Source of the DNA: JAFGOM01 sp964428385
Lineage (GTDB): Archaea > Halobacteriota > Methanomicrobia > Methanomicrobiales > Methanospirillaceae
Direction of reading: 5' to 3'
Length of the DNA stretch: 5,033 nucleotides
NCBI GenBank assembly: GCA_964428385.1
Contig: CAYRYR010000152.1
Coordinates: forward strand, 1-5,033
The translations under genes were made by a program, and so were the position numbers. The notes below the pieces were generated by a model. That model worked only from the letters and a program-made list of their open reading frames with translations, had not been told where the DNA came from and did no database searches. This document shows positions 1-5,033 of the stretch, one piece after another (position 1 is the first letter of the stretch; each line of letters starts with the position of its first letter).

Positions 1-678
1 TCATTATCAGTATTTAATTTATAAATTAAAAAGGTTATGTTATAGACTATACATATAATAAAAAGAAAGTGACGCCAGAATTGATTGAATTTATTCATCG
101 TGATGAGAGGGGCGGGATAGTGATAGTAGGGTAAATCCAGAATGAAATTTGTTTGTTTGGTTTCTAAATTGTTACATAATCGGGATGAGAAACATTATGA
201 GAATTGATCTCTTGTTACTATTCAAGCATATGCCATTTCTGAAGTAAATACCATTTGATGCCATTGGTCATACTGATCCATTTGGCAGCCAATATTTTTT
301 TGTTGCAGCAATAACCCCATTAATTACAGAAATCTCATTTTTCTGGATGGTAGAAATATAACTTCGAAGTTCACAAATGCTATTCAGTCCGATTAACCAC
401 CTCTTGTCGCATTTGATCCAAAATACCGATGATAATAATCGATCACTTTTATGGTGTTTGCACTACCAGTACAAGCAATTCCGATACCAAATACTATTAT
501 GCATATACAGACTGGAAACCACTAGAAGAAATTTAATTTCATTGTTTTACGGTTTTATGACTTCTGTTTACTACTATGAGAGTATTCTGTCACACGCCTT
601 TGGTGGAAGATATCACCAAACATACTACCCTGCCTTAATTTAGAGAAATCTATGTTTAAAAATCTGTGAAATGAAATC
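1..678. other. Gene-poor A+T-rich region
   Basis: No intact gene can be supported here on either strand. Short open stretches exist: a 33-codon frame ending in a TAA at about 132-134, a 21-codon ATG frame at 142-207, a 35-codon ATG frame at 429-536, and an 88-codon ATG frame at 377-643. None has a Shine-Dalgarno sequence, a recognisable domain or a convincing amino-acid composition; the 88-codon one is rich in Y, H and Q in a way that looks like translated spacer. On the minus strand the first ~140 bases are open to the left edge, but no start with a binding site is visible. The most gene-like signal is the frame-2 stretch listed separately. Confidence 0.6.
146..643 (+). pseudogene. Possible decayed coding region, frame 2 with two TAA stops
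   Basis: Frame 2 is open for about 166 codons from 146 to the TAA ending at 643, except for TAA codons at 245-247 and 359-361. In A+T-rich non-coding DNA roughly nine or ten stops would be expected over that length. The central part (248-358) reads like a short membrane segment: it begins IPFDAIGHTDPFG and continues into a hydrophobic run with SFFWMVEI before the second stop. Possible starts are the ATGs at 185 and 197. The last third (377-643) has an unlikely composition for a folded protein, which argues against a real gene. I recognise no family. It may be a gene inactivated by two nonsense mutations, or chance. Confidence 0.2.
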
Positions 679-707
679 TTTTTATATTCGGGATATATAA
701 TACGAGT
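679..707 (+). promoter_or_regulatory. Candidate archaeal promoter with two TATA-like boxes
   Basis: Two A/T boxes lie before the ATG at 708. The first, tttttatattc (679-689), follows a purine-rich gaaatgaaat stretch that could act as a BRE. Its centre is about 24-26 bases before 708, so it would start a leaderless transcript at that ATG. The second, atatataa (693-700), would start transcription near 720-725, inside the long open frame and just before the in-frame ATG at 738. No good Shine-Dalgarno sequence precedes either ATG, which fits leaderless translation. The boxes are seen directly; the start sites are inferred from usual archaeal spacing. Confidence 0.4.
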
Positions 708-1244
708 ATGAAGGATAACGTCCATGTCTGGATAATTATGTTCAGGCAGGTAATTAAAACACTTTTTTTTATCATTGTGTTTCTCTTTGGCATCCCAATA
801 CTCATAGGTTCATTCACAGGTGTACCTGAAGGAAAGATTATTACGATGATCTCCTCAGCCATCCTGTTTCAGGCAACCGCTTCACCGATTGGAGTTGGAC
901 TTGACATTCAACCCATGGTTATCCTTGCTATCATGCTCTCGTATGCAATCGGTATGACTCTGACAATATTTGAAATATGTGACACATTTGCAGAGACTTC
1001 AGAGCGAGTCCAGAAATGGCTCATAAAGGTCGAAGAGAAGATGCAGAAAATGACCATTATTCACAAATATGGAGTTTTTTCATGTATTTTCATCTCATGG
1101 ATACCGGCAATCGGATTATATGGCACACCAGTCATTGCCTGGCTTTTCCGATGGAATCGAATGTTAGCTGCCTTCTTTACCGTTCTCGGGTTTTTTATCG
1201 TTTCTGTCATTTTTTTATTGCTAACGATAGGAGTGTTCTTCTGA
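708..1244 (+). CDS. Small multi-spanning membrane protein, putative small multidrug export family (COG2426-like)
   Basis: This 178-residue protein is mostly hydrophobic. Membrane segments fall at about residues 15-35, 42-62 (weaker), 66-90, 121-147 (kinked by prolines) and 153-178, so the C-terminus ends inside the membrane or at its surface. A charged, helical loop at about 92-120 (SERVQKWLIKVEEKMQK) probably lies in the cytoplasm. The segment WIPAIGLYGTPVIAWLFRWNR (131-151), followed by a glycine-containing last helix, resembles the proline/glycine-rich signature of the family named small multidrug export protein (Sm_multidrug_ex, COG2426). Its transport role is largely an annotation by analogy, so the substrate is unknown. 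The 708 start assumes a leaderless message; ATG 738 (MFRQVIK, 168 residues) is a real alternative and loses no membrane segment. A hairpin terminator follows directly, so the gene is probably transcribed alone. The family call comes from memory of the motif, not a search. Confidence 0.72.
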   Translation: MKDNVHVWIIMFRQVIKTLFFIIVFLFGIPILIGSFTGVPEGKIITMISSAILFQATASPIGVGLDIQPMVILAIMLSYAIGMTLTIFEICDTFAETSERVQKWLIKVEEKMQKMTIIHKYGVFSCIFISWIPAIGLYGTPVIAWLFRWNRMLAAFFTVLGFFIVSVIFLLLTIGVFF

Positions 1245-1246
1245 TT

Positions 1247-1282
1247 CCATCTTAATGAGAAAGATGGTTTTTTCTCTTTTTT
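1247..1282 (+). terminator. Hairpin plus T-tract terminator
   Basis: A perfect 7-bp stem, ccatctt (1247-1253) with aagatgg (1261-1267), encloses the 7-base loop aatgaga. It is followed at once by TTTTTT (1268-1273), then CTC, then a second six-T run. The structure begins 3 bases after the stop codon of the 708-1244 gene. T-tracts alone drive much termination in Archaea, so the downstream T-runs may matter more than the stem. Confidence 0.75.
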
Positions 1283-1428
1283 CTTACTTTTATTCATACG
1301 GGCTTAATTCTCTATTTTTTTGAAGAACCTGGCTGTTATCAAAGATGTACATGTCAGACAAACAAAAAGGAGAGATAACATATCTTTTAAAAATTGCCTT
1401 GATTATATTGGGCGAACGGGTTGCCATG

Positions 1429-1452
1429 TTAGTAATATCCTTAGTAATATCC
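1429..1452 (+). repeat. 12-bp perfect tandem duplication
   Basis: The unit ttagtaatatcc occurs twice head to tail, at 1429-1440 and 1441-1452. In frame 1 of the putative broken gene it encodes LVIS-LVIS in the hydrophobic segment, so the duplication keeps the frame. Confidence 0.9.
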
Positions 1453-1621
1453 TTTGTTTCACTTCGATTACTTCATATGCGTTTTGCGATGCACTCCAAT
1501 CACTTCTGATACAATTCCACCTTTGCTTCGATGAAAAAAGACAATAATTACCCTCTTTGAAAGTATCAGAAAACCAACTATCAGGTTTCAAGATGCAATG
1601 CGCCACCTTGATTTGTATAAT

Positions 1622-1645
1622 ACTTCAAAGAAAACTTCAAAGAAA
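1622..1645 (+). repeat. 12-bp perfect tandem duplication
   Basis: The unit acttcaaagaaa occurs twice, at 1622-1633 and 1634-1645. In frame 2 of the putative broken gene it encodes TSKK-TSKK in the basic tail. It has the same length and arrangement as the duplication at 1429-1452, but the sequence is unrelated. Confidence 0.9.
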
Positions 1646-1685
1646 AAGATACGAGTACTATGTAATACAACAGACATACATCGAC

Positions 1686-1698
1686 ATTAAAAAATACT
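1686..1698 (+). promoter_or_regulatory. Candidate TATA-like box for sulP
   Basis: The A/T run attaaaaaatact (1686-1698) is the best TATA-like element before the transporter. A start 25-27 bases downstream of its centre would fall near 1718, leaving a leader of about 24 bases that contains the ribosome binding site. The region is A/T-rich throughout, so the match is weak. Confidence 0.3.
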
Positions 1699-1732
1699 CT
1701 TTGATTACCAGTCTGTATACACGTCATTTTCA

Positions 1733-1737
1733 GGAGG
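1733..1737 (+). promoter_or_regulatory. Ribosome binding site of sulP
   Basis: GGAGG (within caggaggaacc) lies 4 bases before ATG 1742. It is the only strong Shine-Dalgarno sequence seen before a start in this window and fixes the transporter start. The contrast with the 708 gene, which has none, suggests one leadered and one leaderless message. Confidence 0.85.
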
Positions 1738-1741
1738 AACC

Positions 1742-3523
1742 ATGACTGAAGAAAAAGTAGGTGAAACCAATTTCGAAGATAGTAATTCAACCGTATTACC
1801 AATCATCAGATGGCTCCCGACATATAACCAATCATGGCTCAGATATGACATTATCGCGGGTTTTGCTCTTGCTGCTGGCTCTATTCCCTTAGGAATGGCC
1901 TATGCAACTCTTGCTGGCCTCCCCCCCCAGTATGGATTATATGCAAGTATCATTGCTCCATTGGTTTATTTTTTCTTTGCAACTTCCCGACAGGCGGTAG
2001 TCGGACCATGTTTAATCCAGGCAATTCTTGTAACATCAGTCATTGGAATGATTGCAGTCGGCGATGTCGCACGGTATCTTGCTCTGGCATCATGTACTAC
2101 AATCATGGTTGGTATTCTTGCCATTATTGCGTGGAAATATAATCTCGGATTTTTGCAGAATCTCATCTCATTGCCAATATTAAAAGGATTTATTGCAGGG
2201 ATCGGGATTCTTATCATTATACATCAGATCCCGGTCCTTATGGGAATTGTTGGATCTCCTTTAGATCTGCCTGGAAGAATATTCTATACCCTCCAGAATG
2301 CTGTTTCTTTTAACACCTATTCAATTGCTATTGGGGTCTTTACTCTGCTTATTCTCGTAGTAATCGGATATCTCTACCCACGTCTGCCAATAGCGTTTAT
2401 TATGCTTATTGCAACCATATTTATATCATCAGGGATGCACCTGGCTGATTTGGGTGTTTCTATCATTGGATCCATTCCTGCCGGCCTGCCGGCGTTGGCA
2501 ATTCCCTTTGTAACAGCCAATGATATACTACTTCTTGTTCCACTATCTTTTGCTCTTTTCATCGTCTCATATGTCGAACTAGGCACTATAACAAGAACTT
2601 ATGCCAACAAAAAGAAATATGCAGTTGATACAACCCAGGAATTACTAGCTTTTGGGATTTGTAATATCGCCACCGGGTTTTTTCAGGGATTTCCAATATC
2701 AGGTAACACGTTTAGATCTAAAGATAATTACCAGATGGGAGCAGTAACCCAGATGGCTGGTTTGGTTGCCTGTTGTATTATTATCATAGTCTTGCTCTTT
2801 TTTTCAGGTTTTTTTTATTATCTTCCAATATCTGTTCTTGCAGCATACATCATTGCATCAGTTATCAGAATTGTTGACATTTCCGGCCTGAACCGGATCA
2901 GAATGATCAATACCGGTGAATTTACGTTAGCCCTGATTTGCTGTGTCGGAGTGTTAATATGTGGGATTCTTATAGGAGTACTCATCTGTGTCATCCTTAC
3001 TCTCCTTTCAGTACTATACCAGATAAGTTATCCACATGTCCCTGTGCTTGGTCGTTTTCCCGGTACTACGCTATATGGGGATGTTGAAAAAGAACCTGAG
3101 AAGGAAGCAACACCAAAGATTCTTATCATCAGGATCGATGTTCCGTTCATCTTTGCCAATACCGAAATAATCTATTCACGTATCTATGAACTATTGCATC
3201 AACAGATAGAGCCGGTAATCCTTGTCATAATCGATTTACAAGCATCTCCCGTCATTGATGCCACTGCAGTAGATGTGCTCCTTGATATCTATTATGATCT
3301 ATCAACTCAGGGTATTGCCCTCAGAATTGCCGAAGCTTCAAAGATGGTCAGAGATACTCTCAGAAGAGCAGGAATAGAAAACCAGATTGGAACACTGAAA
3401 CCTGATGCCACAGTCCCGGTAGTCATTGAAGAATGGAGACGAGACCTAAACAGACAATATTCAAAAGATTTTTATCATACAATCCCTGGAGATAAGAGAT
3501 CAATCAGGCCTATACGTAAATAA
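1742..3523 (+). CDS. SulP/SLC26-family anion transporter with C-terminal STAS domain
   Basis: This 593-residue membrane protein has the usual bacterial/archaeal SulP length and should move an inorganic or small organic anion (sulfate, bicarbonate or similar) with H+ or Na+. The substrate cannot be read from sequence. The N-terminal signature runs from WLPTY (24-28) through AGFALAAGSIPLGMAYA (39-55) and LAGLPPQYGLY (57-67) to TSR (81-83) and VVGP (86-89). The transmembrane domain covers about 35-430. Its second inverted repeat contains the TM8 acidic residue E279, QELLAFGICNIATGF (299-313), then GFPISGNTFRS (316-326) and GAVTQMAGL (333-341). The STAS domain (about 458-570) is typical: a beta strand ILIIRIDVP, IIDLQASPVIDATAVDVLL (496-514) and LRRAGI (540-545); such domains are cytoplasmic. 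Two normally conserved pore positions differ: Q of the IPQ motif is L50, and S of the SRS motif is F324, while R325 remains. The ATG has a GGAGG 4 bases upstream. The gene is complete and likely monocistronic, with a terminator at 3589. Confidence 0.95.
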   Translation: MTEEKVGETNFEDSNSTVLPIIRWLPTYNQSWLRYDIIAGFALAAGSIPLGMAYATLAGLPPQYGLYASIIAPLVYFFFATSRQAVVGPCLIQAILVTSVIGMIAVGDVARYLALASCTTIMVGILAIIAWKYNLGFLQNLISLPILKGFIAGIGILIIIHQIPVLMGIVGSPLDLPGRIFYTLQNAVSFNTYSIAIGVFTLLILVVIGYLYPRLPIAFIMLIATIFISSGMHLADLGVSIIGSIPAGLPALAIPFVTANDILLLVPLSFALFIVSYVELGTITRTYANKKKYAVDTTQELLAFGICNIATGFFQGFPISGNTFRSKDNYQMGAVTQMAGLVACCIIIIVLLFFSGFFYYLPISVLAAYIIASVIRIVDISGLNRIRMINTGEFTLALICCVGVLICGILIGVLICVILTLLSVLYQISYPHVPVLGRFPGTTLYGDVEKEPEKEATPKILIIRIDVPFIFANTEIIYSRIYELLHQQIEPVILVIIDLQASPVIDATAVDVLLDIYYDLSTQGIALRIAEASKMVRDTLRRAGIENQIGTLKPDATVPVVIEEWRRDLNRQYSKDFYHTIPGDKRSIRPIRK

Positions 3524-3588
3524 GGGAAGAATCTCTCTTATCGCTGCCTGTTCTCTCATAACCAGCTGTCAGATTTCCAGGAATTCTT

Positions 3589-3621
3589 ACCTGTTCGAAT
3601 TCCGGATTTAACAGGTTTTTT
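3589..3621 (+). terminator. Probable terminator of sulP
   Basis: A 7-bp stem, acctgtt (3589-3595) with aacaggt (3610-3616), has a 14-base loop, and its last T opens a six-T run (3616-3621). It lies 65 bases after the sulP stop. Two other pairings compete for the same bases: ggaattc (3580-3586) with gaattcc (3597-3603), and aggtttt (3613-3619) with aaaacct (3631-3637). Confidence 0.5.
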
Positions 3622-3766
3622 GTGTTAAACAAAACCTCAGAAAAATAAAAGTAATAAAATTCATGTTTTCTAGAGAATATAAATTTCAGAATTCTAACAG
3701 ATTATCACCATTATTATTGTGGCACTATCTGGGTTAAAATCTTTAATTTCGCTAAAAATCCAAGCT

Positions 3767-3808
3767 CTGTCTGAAAAACAAGTGATACATATCATCATGT
3801 TCAGACAG
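3767..3808. repeat. 9-bp perfect inverted repeat (long hairpin)
   Basis: The arms ctgtctgaa (3767-3775) and ttcagacag (3800-3808) pair perfectly around a 24-base centre. Inside, gtgat (3782-3786) can pair with atcat (3791-3795) using one G-T pair, leaving acat as the loop. No T-run follows, so it is not an obvious terminator. It might be a structured RNA element or a protein-binding site. Confidence 0.7.
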
Positions 3809-3809
3809 G

Positions 3810-3821
3810 ATGTAATTACAT
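3810..3821. repeat. 12-bp perfect palindrome, operator-like
   Basis: ATGTAATTACAT is identical to its reverse complement and starts 2 bases after the inverted repeat at 3767-3808. Uninterrupted A/T palindromes of this length are typical dimeric regulator sites, but no promoter or start codon of a real gene lies close by, so its use is unclear. Confidence 0.6.
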
Positions 3822-3872
3822 GGCATTCTAACTTTCATATTGACACTGATCTATATTATTTTAGAATTCCAA

Positions 3873-3941
3873 CCGCAGAGGACGCGGAGGAACGCAGAGA
3901 GGGGAACCCAGGTGTCAGATACTCTGAACCACACTCCCCTC
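3873..3941 (+). repeat. Short-period CGCRGAGGA repeat with attached inverted repeat
   Basis: Three near-identical 9-base units follow each other: cgcagagga (3874-3882), cgcggagga (3883-3891) and, after one extra base, cgcagagag (3893-3901). The G+C-rich patch stands out from its A/T-rich surroundings. Overlapping its end is an inverted repeat, gagggga (3899-3905) with tcccctc (3935-3941), enclosing a small hairpin tcaga (3915-3919), tac, tctga (3923-3927). From memory, similar CGCAGAGGACGCAGAGG strings recur as dispersed intergenic elements in many bacteria and archaea, often mistranslated as E/R/D-rich peptides. This copy would be a short or degraded one. Confidence 0.6.
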
Positions 3942-4032
3942 CAAGGTTACATCATTTCAATCATCAAAAGAATGTCGTTTCAACTGGAAACATCGATGTA
4001 AAGAGTGAAAACATGATTGGCAATATCACTTG

Positions 4033-4053
4033 AAAAATCGACAGAGCCAAAAA
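4033..4053 (-). terminator. Possible T-tract terminator of the kinase gene
   Basis: Read on the minus strand, two five-T runs (4053-4049 and 4037-4033) lie 18 and 34 bases past the kinase stop codon. There is no stem-loop. Archaeal RNA polymerase can stop at T-tracts without a hairpin, so this is plausible but weak. Confidence 0.25.
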
Positions 4054-4070
4054 TCCTATATTGTTATAAT

Positions 4071-5033
4071 TCATGAAGAGATGTAAAATTCTGTATTGCC
4101 AGCATTATCTGATGATATCCTGAAGAGACCAGAAGGAACAATTATGACAAATTCTGCACCATTACCGGGTTTTCCGACTTCAGAGATACTAATTCCGGTA
4201 ATAGAAAGTACTTCCCGTGCAAGATAAAGACCAAATCCTGTGTTTTTTCCATATCCCTGTTTAAAGATATCTTCTTTATCCTGAACACTAACACCTATAC
4301 CATCATCAGCAATACTAATCTGCAGGGTATCCTGATAATTTTTGGCCGATATTCTGATGAAGGATAGTGTTTCCCCTGCATGTCGTAAGGCATTTTCTAA
4401 TATCGTGTATATCACTTTATAAATCAGAGGATCTGCAAATATTTCGCAGTCAATCAGGTCATACTCTACCCTGATACCACTCATATTCAGATCTTTTTTC
4501 CCCATATTAATGATAGTTTTAATTTTGAACCACCCAGGTGCATCGGCCCCGATAAGATGATACAACCCGGTAAATTCAATCATATCCTGAATCTGTTTGA
4601 GACCTTCCTGCAATTTTTGTATTGTAAACTCTACGTCAAAAGTCTCTTCCTCTTTTTCCATCAATAAGAGATCCAGTCGTAACAAAAGACCAGTAATAAC
4701 ATTAAGAATATCATGTCTTGTTATACTGGAAAGAAGTGTCAATTTTCGGTTTGCTGAGCTTAACGCCTGCTCAGTCATCTTAAGATTAGTGATATCACTG
4801 ATTAGTAAAAGAATCGCAGGCTGGTTTTTGAAGGTAATCTCTACACCATTTACCATGCCATATCTCCTTTCACCTGATGGAGAGATAACACCTACCTCAT
4901 ATGGGGAAGGACCTAATCCATCAATTCTAGCCGCAATATTAGTTTTCACTCTTTTATAATCAATTTCGGTGATGAAATCAAAAATAAATCTGCCCTGAAG
5001 CTCTTGTAGGGAAAGACCAGTAAAATTACATGA
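4071..5033 (-). CDS. PAS-domain sensor histidine kinase, C-terminal 320 residues (partial)
   Basis: The frame is open to the right edge, so the start lies outside; the GTG at 4949 is internal to a PAS domain and not the true start. Numbering from the edge, residues 3-90 are the end of a PAS domain: FTGLSLQELQGRFIFDF, then SPYEVGVISPSGERRYG, ending ISDITNLK before a linker helix. The H-box SITRHDILNVITGL has the phospho-accepting His at 107 (4715-4713). The ATPase domain shows the N-box ILENALRHAG (Asn 214), the G1 box DDGIGV (243-248), the F-box-like IFKQGYGKNT and the G2 box GFGLYLAREV (266-275). A 20-residue tail follows the last ATPase strand. Catalytic residues are all present. No membrane segment is visible in this part, and no response regulator lies nearby, so the signal and partner are unknown. 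The protein would autophosphorylate on His and pass the phosphate to a receiver domain elsewhere. It is convergent to sulP, so a direct link is not implied. Confidence 0.93.
   Translation of the reverse strand, partial: SCNFTGLSLQELQGRFIFDFITEIDYKRVKTNIAARIDGLGPSPYEVGVISPSGERRYGMVNGVEITFKNQPAILLLISDITNLKMTEQALSSANRKLTLLSSITRHDILNVITGLLLRLDLLLMEKEEETFDVEFTIQKLQEGLKQIQDMIEFTGLYHLIGADAPGWFKIKTIINMGKKDLNMSGIRVEYDLIDCEIFADPLIYKVIYTILENALRHAGETLSFIRISAKNYQDTLQISIADDGIGVSVQDKEDIFKQGYGKNTGFGLYLAREVLSITGISISEVGKPGNGAEFVIIVPSGLFRISSDNAGNTEFYISS

Larger units (their letters stand above)
1345..1690 (+). pseudogene. Probable broken gene for a small membrane protein
   Basis: Two adjacent pieces in different frames look coding. 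Frame 1 from ATG 1345 (or ATG 1351) to TGA 1507-1509 gives 54 (or 52) residues: a polar start (MSDKQKGEITY) and a hydrophobic segment of about 30 residues containing LVISLVISFVSLRLL. Frame 2, open from 1535 to TAA 1688-1690, gives a soluble basic piece including FESIRKPTIRFQDAMRHLD, then TSKKTSKKK. A stop plus a frameshift would join them. One route reads through TGA 1507 in frame 1 and shifts at the A6 run 1534-1539. Another shifts to frame 2 near 1490-1506 and crosses TGA 1532-1534. Joined, the product would be about 110-115 residues with one membrane anchor and a basic tail. There is no Shine-Dalgarno sequence before ATG 1345 or 1351; the aaggaga at 1366-1372 lies inside the frame. The first piece could instead be an intact small membrane protein. 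I recognise no family. Confidence 0.35.
3524..4070. other. Convergent, structured, gene-free spacer
   Basis: No credible gene lies between sulP (+) and the kinase (-). The longest frame, a GTG-started 104-codon frame at 3719-4033, has no ribosome binding site or hydrophobic/domain pattern, and it runs through the CGCRGAGGA repeat (translated as PTAEDAEERREG) and two inverted repeats, so I reject it. What the spacer holds is secondary structure: overlapping hairpins at 3577-3637, a 9-bp inverted repeat at 3767-3808, a palindrome at 3810-3821, and the repeat element at 3873-3941. A further 9-bp pairing, gataagaga (3491-3499, inside the sulP end) with tctcttatc (3534-3542), spans the sulP stop codon with a 34-base loop. 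A TATA-like aatataaat occurs at 3676-3684. Confidence 0.7.

Noticed and set aside
69..134. GTG-started 21-codon frame beginning VTPELIEFIHRDERGG
   Set aside because: It reads like protein but is too short, lacks a binding site, and continues in no neighbouring frame.
377..643. ATG-started 88-codon plus-strand frame as an independent gene
   Set aside because: There is no Shine-Dalgarno sequence, the Y/H/Q-rich composition is unlikely and no motif is present. It is only considered as the tail of a possible decayed frame.
738..758. Similarity of atgttcaggcaggtaatta (738-756) to atgttcagacaggatgtaatta (3797-3818) as a shared regulatory site
   Set aside because: It is one mismatch plus a 3-base gap over about 20 bases, one copy being inside a coding region and the other in a spacer. 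With only two copies this is most likely chance.
1403..1606. 67-codon minus-strand frame opposite the putative broken gene
   Set aside because: It looks like the antisense shadow of the plus-strand pieces, which have the better hydrophobic and basic segments and the in-frame duplications.
1245..1741. CRISPR or insertion sequence based on the paired 12-bp repeats
   Set aside because: The repeats are immediate tandem duplications of two unrelated units without spacers, terminal inverted repeats or a transposase.
3719..4033. GTG-started 104-codon plus-strand frame
   Set aside because: There is no ribosome binding site, it crosses an inverted repeat, a palindrome and the CGCRGAGGA repeat, and its composition is that of translated spacer.
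4597..4959. 120-codon plus-strand frame
   Set aside because: It is antisense to the PAS and H-box region of the kinase, whose minus-strand motifs are unmistakable.

Overview
The window is A+T-rich and gene-sparse, and looks like a chromosomal piece of a methanogenic archaeon, most likely of the order Methanomicrobiales (Methanospirillum-like). Three things point there: a soluble PAS-histidine kinase whose H-box reads SITRHDI, a form I associate with the large sensor-kinase sets of these methanogens; archaeal TATA-like boxes, one of them placed for a leaderless transcript; and long non-coding gaps. The organism assignment is inference, since no rRNA, tRNA or taxon-specific enzyme is present.

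Layout. Positions 1-678 hold no intact gene; frame 2 is open from 146 to 643 apart from two TAA codons, which may be a decayed gene or chance. Positions 708-1244 (+) encode a 178-residue membrane protein resembling the small multidrug export family (COG2426), followed by a clear hairpin/T-tract terminator. Positions 1245-1741 are an untidy spacer. They hold what looks like a broken small membrane-protein gene (1345-1690, two reading frames) with two separate 12-bp tandem duplications, each in frame with its fragment. Positions 1742-3523 (+) encode a full-length SulP/SLC26-type anion transporter with a C-terminal STAS domain. Positions 3524-4070 are a 547-bp convergent spacer with no credible gene but dense secondary structure: overlapping hairpins including a terminator, a 9-bp inverted repeat next to a 12-bp perfect palindrome, and a short-period CGCRGAGGA repeat with an attached inverted repeat. 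Positions 5033-4071 (-) are the C-terminal 320 residues of a PAS-histidine kinase cut off by the right edge.

The three genes do not look like one operon: a terminator and a degraded gene separate the first two, and the kinase is convergent to the transporter. No mobile element, CRISPR array or defence system is recognisable. The points most worth a second look are the SulP substrate-site substitutions, the broken gene with in-frame duplications, and the structured spacer after sulP.
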